Shown: piece by piece, positions 1 to 7,583 of the stretch
How positions within the stretch are numbered: the stretch's first letter is position 1
How the letters are laid out: the number at the start of each line of letters is the position of its first letter
Assembly (NCBI GenBank): GCA_012960225.1
Contig: DUBS01000035.1
Span: 217,273-253,703, forward strand
Reading direction: 5' to 3'
DNA: 36,431 nucleotides
From: Gemmatimonadota bacterium
GTDB taxonomy: Bacteria; Gemmatimonadota; Gemmatimonadetes; Longimicrobiales; Gaopeijiaceae
Notes under the pieces: model-generated
What the model was told of the DNA's origin: nothing
Databases searched by the model: none
Seen by the model: only the letters and a program-made list of their open reading frames with translations
Program-made: the position numbers and the translations under genes

Positions 1-1205
1 ACCCCAGTCTCCATAGCCGCCTTAGCGACGGCCGGAGCGACATGGAGTAGCACCCGATGGTCAAACGGCTTCGGGATCAAATATTCTCTGCCAAAACTGA
101 TACTTGAATCTTCATATACTCCACGCACCATGTCTGGCACCTGCTCTCGCGCCAAGTCAGCAAGTGCGTGCGTCGCAGCAAGCATCATATCCCTATTGAT
201 TCCTGTAGCTCGCACATCCAGAGCACCTCGAAAGATGAAGGGGAAGCCCAGTACGTTGTTAACCTGATTGGGGTAATCAGAGCGCCCAGTTGCGATAACC
301 GCATCGTTTCGAACCGCCAGAATTTCCTCAGGTAAGATTTCGGGGTCGGGATTGGCTAGGCCAAAGATGATGGGGTCAGTTGTCATGGACCCGACCATTT
401 CTTTGCTGACCGCTCCCTTCACAGACAGGCCAATGAACACATCGGCACCTACCATCGCATCCTTGAGAGTTCGCTTGCTTGTATTGGCCGCAAACGGTGC
501 CTTGTATTTGGTCAAATCTTCACGACCCTCATATATGACACCTTTTGAGTCACACATGAGGATATTGTCCAACTTCACGCCGATATGACCCAAATGTTCT
601 GCCGTGGCGAGTGCGGAGGCGCCAGCCCCATTAAATACGACCCTTACCGTCTCGATCTTTTTCCCGACAACCTGAACAGCGTTGATAAGCGCAGCTGCCG
701 TAATTATCGCGGTTCCGTGCTGATCATCATGGAACACAGGAATATCCAGTTTCTCTGAAAGAACTCGTTCGATCTCAAAGCATGCTGGAGCAGCGATATC
801 TTCGAGGTTAATACCACCGACGGTTGGCTCTATAAGCTCGCAGAAGCGGATCACTTCATCTGTGTCTTCGGTCGCGATTTCAATGTCGAAAACGTCGATC
901 CCGGCGAACTTCTTAAAAAGAACTCCCTTCCCCTCCATCACAGGCTTAGCCGCAAGTGGGCCTATGTTCCCGAGCCCTAAAACTGCGCTCCCATTTGTAA
1001 TCACCGCGACCAAGTTTCCACGAGCGGTGTACTTGAATACATCATCCGGATTTGAGTGAATCTCAAGGCACGGATCCGCAACCCCAGGTGAATATGCGAG
1101 CGCTAGGTCTCGCTGTGTAGCTACAGTCTTGGTCGGTACAACCTCGATCTTGCCCGGCCGACCTTTCATATGATACTCGAGGGCTTCCTTCTTACTGATA
1201 CGCAT
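1..1205 (-). CDS. NAD(P)-dependent malic enzyme, 3' end cut off by window edge
   Basis: Oxidative decarboxylation of malate to pyruvate. About 401 codons are visible, read leftward from an ATG at 1203-1205 and still open at base 1, so the C-terminus is missing. Visible family motifs: the N-terminal Y-S-P-G-V-A-D-P-C segment, [15 protein letters not shown], the metal/substrate region around [27 protein letters not shown], and the nucleotide-binding [10 protein letters not shown]. The frame ends at the window edge at A-P-A-V-A-K-A-A-M, about where the malic domain finishes. Whether a phosphotransacetylase-like domain follows (MaeB type) cannot be seen. It is divergent from the Omp85-like gene across a 112-base gap that must hold both promoters. 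Family call is firm; cofactor preference is not determined. Confidence 0.93.
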   Translation of the reverse strand, partial: MRISKKEALEYHMKGRPGKIEVVPTKTVATQRDLALAYSPGVADPCLEIHSNPDDVFKYTARGNLVAVITNGSAVLGLGNIGPLAAKPVMEGKGVLFKKFAGIDVFDIEIATEDTDEVIRFCELIEPTVGGINLEDIAAPACFEIERVLSEKLDIPVFHDDQHGTAIITAAALINAVQVVGKKIETVRVVFNGAGASALATAEHLGHIGVKLDNILMCDSKGVIYEGREDLTKYKAPFAANTSKRTLKDAMVGADVFIGLSVKGAVSKEMVGSMTTDPIIFGLANPDPEILPEEILAVRNDAVIATGRSDYPNQVNNVLGFPFIFRGALDVRATGINRDMMLAATHALADLAREQVPDMVRGVYEDSSISFGREYLIPKPFDHRVLLHVAPAVAKAAMETG

Positions 1206-1317
1206 ATTGGGAGCTCCGATACCTTGCAACGGGGACCTTGATGGACCGTGAAGCGTAGAGAAGCGCTAAGGATTGTGTCAAATAAGAGACTTCACAACTG
1301 GAACGGCCTAGCCTTAC

Positions 1318-3114
1318 ATGGAAAATGCTCGTCCGTGCCCTCTCTGGGTGCTCCTTCTCATGCTCATTTCGTCACCAGAGCTTGGAGCGCAAGCTATTGG
1401 ACCCGACGGTGTATGTGAAGTAGGCCGCGTGACGAATATCGTTGTGGACAACCGTCCTATTTTCCAGTTGGAAACACTGGAAGAAGACAGTCCTCTGCGC
1501 TGGGTATACCGGCTTGCGAACGCCCTCCACATAACCACACGCCAGAGCTTCATACTGAGAGAGATCCTATTCGACGAGAATGATTGTCTCGACCCATTCT
1601 TGCTTGAGGAATCCGGCAGAATTCTGAGGCAGTACCCTTTCATCGCAAATGCAGATGTTGTCCCAGTGGAGCAATCAGACGGAACATATCACGTTCGGAT
1701 CAACACCCAGGATGAGTGGACGACCAAGTTTGACTTGGGACTCTCAATCGACCAGGGAATTCAATTAGAGCGGATTGAACTGACCGAAGAGAACCTTTTC
1801 GGTCAGGGCATCCTGGCTGAAGGATACTTTGCTCGAAGAAGAGAACAGCGTGACGCCGGCTTCTTAGTTGAGCAGCCTCGCTTGTTCGGTACCAGAACAG
1901 ATGCCCTTTTCGGATACGGTCGAACCCGAGTGGGCAACTTCCTCGAGCAAGAACTGGCGTATCCCTTTGTGGGAGAGGTCGGCAGGTTTGCGGGACGAGA
2001 AGCTTACCACCAACGTGACCAACTCTATACATACGCGACAGGGAATGCGGTCGACGTTACTCAGGTATTGCTTCCTCTCCAGGAAGAGTGGCTAGAGATA
2101 TCTCTAGCCACGAGGTTTGGGCGGCCTGGACGTCTTGGGCTTCTAGGTCTCGGCTTGTCACGCGACCGAGTCGAGTTTGGTGGCTTTCCTAATGATGTCG
2201 AAGTGGTGCTAGACAATGACTTCAGCAACACTTTCCCCAGCTCGGATCAAACTCAAGAAATAATAGGGTCACAGATCAATGCTTCAGCGACTACCCGTAT
2301 TAATCTTATGCTGGGTTTGCGCCAGATTCGATACATTCGCCCCGCGCGCCTCGATACTCATGCAGAAGTGATCGATGTGCCGCTGGGCATAGATCTTGGA
2401 CTAACCGTTGCACGAAGCATCCCAGCGTTTCGGGTCAGAGATCTCGAGAGTCATGACGATGTTTTCACCCGCTTTCGCTTATTCGCCGGACATAATTCTA
2501 GTCAGATATTCATGTTCCTTAATATCGGAGGCCAAGGCCGGCACTCGTTCAGGGGTGATGGATGGCAAGACCTCTTTGCTGCAGCTGATTTCTACACATA
2601 TCTGCGTACCGGAGCTTCGTCAGCACATACATTCTTCTTCCGCACATCCGCTACAGGCGGATGGTCGGTCAAAACTCCTTTTCAGCTCACACTCGGCGGC
2701 CGTGAAGCCGTCCGGGGCTTTTATGAGGATGATCTTCCCGGCGGCCGACGTGTCCTCTTTACCCTTGAAGACCGCATCTTCCTAGAATGGCCTTCTCCAG
2801 ATGTAGTCGATTTTGGTTTTACGCTCTTTGCGGATACGGGGCGGATGTGGGCCGGAGAAGTACCCTATGGCACTGATAGTGGATGGCGTGGTTCAGTCGG
2901 CTTCGGATTACGAATGGGGTTTCCAGCAAGCACCCGCGCTGTCGGACGCATCGACCTTGCCTTTCCGATCAACGATCCCGTGAGCAGGGGGCCAGTGTTC
3001 CGGGTCACCGTAATTGAGCTACTCGGAATTGGTTCTGGGTTCACGGATCACCAGCTTCACAAAACTCTCCGAAACCCGGTGGGACCGGACTTATTTCTTA
3101 CTCCAATGCGCTAG
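1318..3114 (+). CDS. Omp85/BamA-like outer-membrane barrel protein with N-terminal POTRA-like region
   Basis: Predicted outer-membrane protein of 598 residues. Residues 1-25 form a signal peptide (hydrophobic L-L-L-M-L-I core, cleavage near A-Q-A). Residues about 35-135 look like one POTRA-type module (R-E-I-L-F-D-E-N-D... ending in a V-R-I-N-T-Q-D strand), and the rest is a string of alternating strands typical of a surface-antigen barrel. The G-G-R-E-A-V-R-G-F segment with V465-R466-G467-F468 matches the VRGY/F motif of the conserved inward loop of Omp85 proteins. It is shorter than BamA (about 800 residues, five POTRAs), so it is more likely a TamA-like or patatin-barrel-like relative than BamA itself. 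It stands alone, followed by a sigma-factor gene on the same strand. Function beyond membrane insertion or secretion is inferred. Confidence 0.8.
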   Translation: MENARPCPLWVLLLMLISSPELGAQAIGPDGVCEVGRVTNIVVDNRPIFQLETLEEDSPLRWVYRLANALHITTRQSFILREILFDENDCLDPFLLEESGRILRQYPFIANADVVPVEQSDGTYHVRINTQDEWTTKFDLGLSIDQGIQLERIELTEENLFGQGILAEGYFARRREQRDAGFLVEQPRLFGTRTDALFGYGRTRVGNFLEQELAYPFVGEVGRFAGREAYHQRDQLYTYATGNAVDVTQVLLPLQEEWLEISLATRFGRPGRLGLLGLGLSRDRVEFGGFPNDVEVVLDNDFSNTFPSSDQTQEIIGSQINASATTRINLMLGLRQIRYIRPARLDTHAEVIDVPLGIDLGLTVARSIPAFRVRDLESHDDVFTRFRLFAGHNSSQIFMFLNIGGQGRHSFRGDGWQDLFAAADFYTYLRTGASSAHTFFFRTSATGGWSVKTPFQLTLGGREAVRGFYEDDLPGGRRVLFTLEDRIFLEWPSPDVVDFGFTLFADTGRMWAGEVPYGTDSGWRGSVGFGLRMGFPASTRAVGRIDLAFPINDPVSRGPVFRVTVIELLGIGSGFTDHQLHKTLRNPVGPDLFLTPMR

Positions 3115-3164
3115 GATCTCACCAGAGCCTTATGAGACCTAAAATGGCGTATACAGAAACACCT

Positions 3165-3191
3165 TTGACCTCGCAAACAGATTTTTATAGG
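3165..3191 (+). promoter_or_regulatory. Possible sigma-70 promoter for the sigma-factor gene
   Basis: TTGACC at 3165-3170 and TATAGG at 3186-3191 are separated by 15 bases, shorter than the usual 17. They lie about 130 bases before the preferred sigma-factor start. The -35 box is good and the spacing poor, so this is only a candidate. Confidence 0.25.
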
Positions 3192-3323
3192 TTCAGATCC
3201 CCCTAAAGGGATTTCCCGGCTGGCTGCTTCGACCCCGATAGCCCAATCACTGCAAGGGTTGCCAGGGTTAGCTTAGCTTTGTTAGCCATCAGCGTTCCTC
3301 CAGAGTGGGATGACCGCAAACAT

Positions 3324-4184
3324 ATGTTTACTTCCTCACGTGGTTTGGATTCATTTGATCAATATCTGCAGGACGTCGAGAAATACCCGTTAATCCAGGA
3401 CCCACGAGAGGAACGGGAGCTTGCCCGAAGGGCGCGGGTGGGAGACAAGGAAGCTGCCGAAAGGCTTGTCACAGCGAATCTTCGCTTCGTCATCTCTTAT
3501 GTGAAGAAATATCAAGGCCGTGGCCTTGGGCTCGCGGAACTTGTCTGCATTGGTAACGAGGGCCTGCTGAAGGCAGTTAAGAAATTCGACCCGGACAAGG
3601 GCGTGAAGTTCATCTCCTACGCTGTCTGGTGGATTCGGCAGACAGTACTTCAGGCACTGGCCGAGCAAACTCGCTCTGTCCGTATTCCGCTGAATCAGAA
3701 CTCCAATCTTGCGAAACTCGCACGCACAAACACTCAACTAACACAATCACTCGGTCGCACTCCAACCGATGTCGAAATCGCTAAGACAATGGAGGAACCG
3801 GTTGAGACTATCCGGGCCCTCCGGCGCGTGGCAGCATCGGAATTAAGCCTTGACGCACCAATCGACCGAGGTGACCGGGACAGTGCTAGCTTCGGCGAAC
3901 GTTTCTCAGGAACCGAGGCGGCTGACATTGAAGAAGATGTCGAAGCAATCGCTCGTCGAGACTTCCTTGAGACGATGTTCGATGAGTATTTGACCGAGCG
4001 AGAACGAAAAATCTTGTATTTGTATTATGGGCTGGATGATGGTGAAGAGAGAACCCTTGAGGAAATCGGATCACTCCTGGGTGTTACGCGTGAGCGGATT
4101 AGACAGATTCGTAACCGAGCTTTCGAGAAACTTCGGGATAGTGCCCAGGGTGACTCTCTATCTGGATTCTGGACCCCCAACTAA
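3324..4184 (+). CDS. RNA polymerase sigma-70 family factor (RpoD-like, no region 1.1)
   Basis: Promoter-recognition subunit of RNA polymerase, about 286 residues from the ATG at 3324. An in-frame TTG at 3279 would add 15 residues, but the sequence M-F-T-S-S-R-G-L-D-S-F-D-Q-Y-L resembles the start of short primary-type sigmas. Region 1.2 is S-F-D-Q-Y-L through R-E-E-R-E-L-A-R-R-A. Region 2.3/2.4 carries K-F-I-S-Y-A-V-W-W-I-R-Q, the -10 melting and recognition helix. Region 4.2 has the helix-turn-helix T-L-E-E-I-G-S-L-L-G-V-T-R-E-R-I-R-Q-I, which reads the -35 box. It lacks a long acidic region 1.1, like the primary sigma of Bacteroidetes and relatives. Region 2.2 reads E-L-V-C-I-G-N-E-G-L rather than the common D-L-I-x-E-G-N-x-G-L. 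Whether it is the housekeeping or a group 2 sigma is open. Confidence 0.9.
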   Translation: MFTSSRGLDSFDQYLQDVEKYPLIQDPREERELARRARVGDKEAAERLVTANLRFVISYVKKYQGRGLGLAELVCIGNEGLLKAVKKFDPDKGVKFISYAVWWIRQTVLQALAEQTRSVRIPLNQNSNLAKLARTNTQLTQSLGRTPTDVEIAKTMEEPVETIRALRRVAASELSLDAPIDRGDRDSASFGERFSGTEAADIEEDVEAIARRDFLETMFDEYLTERERKILYLYYGLDDGEERTLEEIGSLLGVTRERIRQIRNRAFEKLRDSAQGDSLSGFWTPN

Positions 4185-4221
4185 CCCCCAACTGACTTAG
4201 GGTTAAATGAGACTTTTGTAG

Positions 4222-4255
4222 AAAGGGCCTCGTCCAACAGGACGAGGCCCTTTTC
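4222..4255 (+). terminator. Rho-independent terminator after the sigma-factor gene
   Basis: A perfect 11-bp G/C-rich stem (GGGCCTCGTCC at 4225-4235 with GGACGAGGCCC at 4240-4250) and an AACA loop are followed by TTTTCTTTGT. Flanking A's at 4222-4224 can extend the stem into the T run. It sits between convergent genes and mainly serves the plus-strand sigma gene; the minus-direction T tract is weak. Confidence 0.92.
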
Positions 4256-4382
4256 TTTGTCTCTGAGCATTGCGACCGGCGGCAACGAAACAACCCAGTA
4301 TCATATACAGGGCAGATATTGGGGGAAATCAGCCGCTTACGATCATCTTACTCGGGCCGACGGATTTTCCGCTGCTATAGTA

Positions 4383-7166
4383 TCAACCCTTACATTCGTA
4401 CCAGGTGCTCCCAACACCCGATTCCGCTACTAGCGGAACGTTCAACTCCACAGCTCCTTCCATTTGATTCACTACAAGATTGCGGATTTCCTCAATTTCA
4501 TCCTGAGGCACCTCAAGAAGAAGCTCATCATGAACTTGTAGTAGTATTTTTGCTTCACTATTTGCTGACCCCAAGGCTTGGTGGACATCAAGCATTGCCT
4601 TTTTCATCAAATCGGCGGCCGTCCCCTGTATCGGGGTATTCTGGGCTACACGTTCACCAAACTGCCTGACGCTCCAATTACTTGCTTGAAGTTCCGGCAC
4701 GTAGCGGCGGCGACCCATAAGTGTTTCGACATAACCCACCTCTCTCGCCATATCGATTTGGGTATCAAAGAATTTCCGAACACTATTAAACCGCTCGAAA
4801 TACATCTCAATAAACTCGCGAGCTTCATCTCGTGAAATGCCGAGGCGATTAGCTAAGGAGAACGCTCCCTGCCCATACAGCGTAGCGAAGCTGACGGTCT
4901 TCGCCTGCCCTCTCATCTCCGGTGTTACTTCCTCAACAGGAATACCAAAAATCACCGCCGCGGTCTGCCTATGCACATCGACACCTTCTTTAAACGCACC
5001 TACAAATGCGGAGTCGCCCGAAAAGTGTGCTAGCACGCGTAGTTCAATTTGAGAGTAATCCACCGCTAAGAACACACTGCCAGGCCCTGCAATAAAGCCT
5101 TTGCGGATTTCCCGACCTATCTCAGTCCGAATTGGAATATTTTGAAGATTGGGGTCACTCGAAGACAGCCTACCTGTTGTGGTTACAGCTTGATTGAAGC
5201 TGGTGTGGATCCGGCCGGTTTCTCCATGCACAAGTTGAGGTAGAGCGTCCACATACGTGGAACGGAGTTTCTCGAGTTCTCGGTAGTCAATCATTAACCG
5301 TGGCAGAGCATGACCCTGAGTCGCCAGTTCCTCCAGGACCGAAGCATCAGTAGAAGGTCCTGTTTTGGTTTTCTTGATAATTGGGAGATTCAGATTCTCA
5401 AAGAGAACCTGTCTAAGCTGATGAGTTGAATTCAAATTGAACTCACCGCCAGCGTGCTTGAAAATATCTTCTCCTATTAGGTCAAGCTCCCGTACCAACT
5501 TGGAATGCATCTCCTTGAAGAAGTCGCAGTCGATCGCTATTCCTGCTAATTCCATGTTGACCAGAACGGGAATGAGTGGCACCTCCAAGTCCGCCATGAG
5601 GTCACTTAGAGAGCGCTCTTCTAGGCGCTGTTGAAAATGCATAGCTAACCCAAGTAGAACATCCACTACCTCGCACAGATAATGTCCGGCCTGTTCTACA
5701 GGTACATCCGAGAACGGTCTCTGACTCCTTCCACTGCCAACCAGATCTTTGCGGTCACAGATTGTACGGGACAGTTCTTTCAAGGCGAGCGAAGCAACCC
5801 CGTGATCCCGGCTCCCTGGGTTGAATAAATAACTCGCTATCATCACATCAAAGGAGAAACCACGCAGCTTTACCCCCGCCCGTGCTAGCAAAAGGGCTGT
5901 CCGTTTCAGGTCATGACCAACCTTCTCTATCTCAGGATCTTCTAAGATCTCCTTGATTTCAGACATCTCCCTACTATCCAGACCGGATAGGTTCTCCACT
6001 ACCTCCTGATTTTCACCTTCTAAGGTCAGCTCGAACGCTTTCTGATGTCCAAATGGGAGGTAACTCGCAACACCGCTCTTGGTCGAGAAAGCAAGTGACA
6101 CCAAATCCCCAACAAGTGGGTCCTTAGTCGTAAACTCTGAGGCAATGGCAACCCGGCCGGATGCACGGATATCTTCAACAAGATCCGTGAAGTCAGATTG
6201 TAGATCTAGAACTTGATAGGAAACATCATTGTTCCCAGGCTCTTCCTCGCTACTCGCCGTATCCGAGCTAGCTGCGGCCGAAAACTGTTCGGTGAGGCGA
6301 CGAAACCCCAGTTCAGCAAAGACATCTCGGAGCGCGGCATTATTGGGTTCTTGGACCCTCAATGAGTCGAGGTCTAACTGAACATCGAGGTCAGTCATGA
6401 TCGTAACCAGCCTCTTTGACAAACGAACTTTCTCAGCATTTTCTTGAAGGGACTTGGAGGCCCTTGGGGGCTTGAGTTCTTCCGCGTGAGCGATGAGCTC
6501 TTCTATGTCCTCATAGTGTTGCAATAGAGATTCAGCAGTCTTCTGACCTATGCCCGGGGCACCTGGAACATTATCTGAAGAGTCTCCAACTAGAGCTAAG
6601 TAATCTGCCACCTGGGAAGGGGGGATCCCGAACTTGTCGCTTGCGTTGTCCTCTGTCACCCATTCAGAGGCTACGCCTGTCGCACCGCCGCGTCCCGGAT
6701 TCAAAAGGTGGATTCCCGGCCCAATGAGCTGATAAAAATCCTTGTCACCCGAAACAATCACTGCTTCGAGGCCCTGGCCTATAGCTTTCATGGCAAGTGT
6801 ACCAATGACATCATCGGCCTCATATCCTTCAAGTTCTACGACCGGATCATTAAAGCCATCTAGGATATCTCTTATGCGTCCCAGGCTTGCCCGAAGATCA
6901 TCGGGCATCTTCTCTCGTGTGGCCTTGTATTCCGGATATTCGATATCACGGAACGACATACCTGCATCAAAAACCACAGCTAAGTAATCAGGGTCAAACT
7001 TCTCACGTATGTCTAGCAAGAAACGGGTGAAGCCAAAGGGCGCAGAAGTATTCTCGCCTGCCGCATTCGTAAGCGGCCTCTTGATAAACGCGAAATAGGA
7101 GCGGTAGATCAGCGCGTAAGCGTCAATCAGGAAGATCCGGGGGGCGGCCTTAGGGGGGATGCTCAA
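4383..7166 (-). CDS. polA: DNA polymerase I; 3'-5' proofreading residues lost
   Basis: Family A polymerase for Okazaki fragment processing and repair, 927 residues, close to E. coli Pol I (928). Order: N-terminal 5'-3' exonuclease (I-F-L-I-D-A-Y-A-L-I-Y-R and E-G-Y-E-A-D-D-V-I-G-T-L, G-D-S-S-D-N-V-P-G), a 3'-5' exonuclease-like domain around residues 320-520, and the polymerase domain. The latter has motif A (V-D-Y-S-Q-I-E-L-R), the O-helix K-T-V-S-F-A-T-L-Y-G-Q and motif C (Q-V-H-D-E-L). In the middle domain the D-x-E metal motif reads A-S-E, and positions matching E. coli D424 and D501 read T and V, so proofreading is predicted dead. The start is TTG at 7164-7166 with an in-frame stop 16-18 bases upstream and no clear ribosome site. 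It ends head-on to the sigma gene; the cold-shock gene lies upstream on the same strand. Confidence 0.97.
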   Translation of the reverse strand: MSIPPKAAPRIFLIDAYALIYRSYFAFIKRPLTNAAGENTSAPFGFTRFLLDIREKFDPDYLAVVFDAGMSFRDIEYPEYKATREKMPDDLRASLGRIRDILDGFNDPVVELEGYEADDVIGTLAMKAIGQGLEAVIVSGDKDFYQLIGPGIHLLNPGRGGATGVASEWVTEDNASDKFGIPPSQVADYLALVGDSSDNVPGAPGIGQKTAESLLQHYEDIEELIAHAEELKPPRASKSLQENAEKVRLSKRLVTIMTDLDVQLDLDSLRVQEPNNAALRDVFAELGFRRLTEQFSAAASSDTASSEEEPGNNDVSYQVLDLQSDFTDLVEDIRASGRVAIASEFTTKDPLVGDLVSLAFSTKSGVASYLPFGHQKAFELTLEGENQEVVENLSGLDSREMSEIKEILEDPEIEKVGHDLKRTALLLARAGVKLRGFSFDVMIASYLFNPGSRDHGVASLALKELSRTICDRKDLVGSGRSQRPFSDVPVEQAGHYLCEVVDVLLGLAMHFQQRLEERSLSDLMADLEVPLIPVLVNMELAGIAIDCDFFKEMHSKLVRELDLIGEDIFKHAGGEFNLNSTHQLRQVLFENLNLPIIKKTKTGPSTDASVLEELATQGHALPRLMIDYRELEKLRSTYVDALPQLVHGETGRIHTSFNQAVTTTGRLSSSDPNLQNIPIRTEIGREIRKGFIAGPGSVFLAVDYSQIELRVLAHFSGDSAFVGAFKEGVDVHRQTAAVIFGIPVEEVTPEMRGQAKTVSFATLYGQGAFSLANRLGISRDEAREFIEMYFERFNSVRKFFDTQIDMAREVGYVETLMGRRRYVPELQASNWSVRQFGERVAQNTPIQGTAADLMKKAMLDVHQALGSANSEAKILLQVHDELLLEVPQDEIEEIRNLVVNQMEGAVELNVPLVAESGVGSTWYECKG

Positions 7167-7241
7167 GAAAGAAGATCGTCTTTAAAGAAGTCTCCTCTCG
7201 GCCGCGAAAGGAGAGGTTTGAGTTCTATAGTCCAAGAATGT

Positions 7242-7439
7242 TCATATCCGAATAACATTATAGGCCTGGAGGCTGAAATCCGATTCCCCAAGCTCGAATT
7301 CCACCTCTTCCCCTTCCTGTAGCGTCCGAAATCCTTCACTCAGGATCGCAGAAAAGTGAACAAATACGTCATTGCCCTCAGTTTGCTCTATGAATCCGTA
7401 CCCTTTTGAGTCGTTGAACCATTTAACCATGCCTTTCAC
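7242..7439 (-). CDS. CspA-family cold-shock protein
   Basis: Small single-domain nucleic-acid-binding protein of 65 residues that melts RNA structure. It begins [10 protein letters not shown] and carries both RNA-binding motifs: RNP1 as K-G-Y-G-F-I and RNP2 as V-F-V-H-F. The frame stays open further upstream (to about 7478), but the family start and a strong ribosome site 5-6 bases away fix the GTG at 7437-7439. It lies about 75 bases upstream of polA on the same strand and may be cotranscribed with it, though independent expression is usual for this family. Confidence 0.95.
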   Translation of the reverse strand: MKGMVKWFNDSKGYGFIEQTEGNDVFVHFSAILSEGFRTLQEGEEVEFELGESDFSLQAYNVIRI

Positions 7440-7442
7440 ACA

Positions 7443-7451
7443 GCTCCCTCC
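7443..7451 (-). promoter_or_regulatory. Ribosome-binding site that fixes the cold-shock gene start
   Basis: Read on the minus strand this is GGAGGGAGC, a near-perfect anti-Shine-Dalgarno match just upstream of the GTG at 7437-7439. It decides for the short 65-residue form over the longer open frame. Confidence 0.85.
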
Positions 7452-7583
7452 GTATTGGATTGATCGCAAGCGGCACAATTACTAAGCATCTCACCTTAGA
7501 ACGCACTAGGGGTGACCGCAAGCTGATCTGAGCCTAGCTACAGAAAGGCACAGTAAGCATTCCTGCTCCGGCAACTAGCGAGG

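Noticed and set aside
1318-3114. Calling the barrel protein BamA
   Set aside because: At 598 residues with about one POTRA-like module it is too short for BamA, and no bam-locus neighbours are present.
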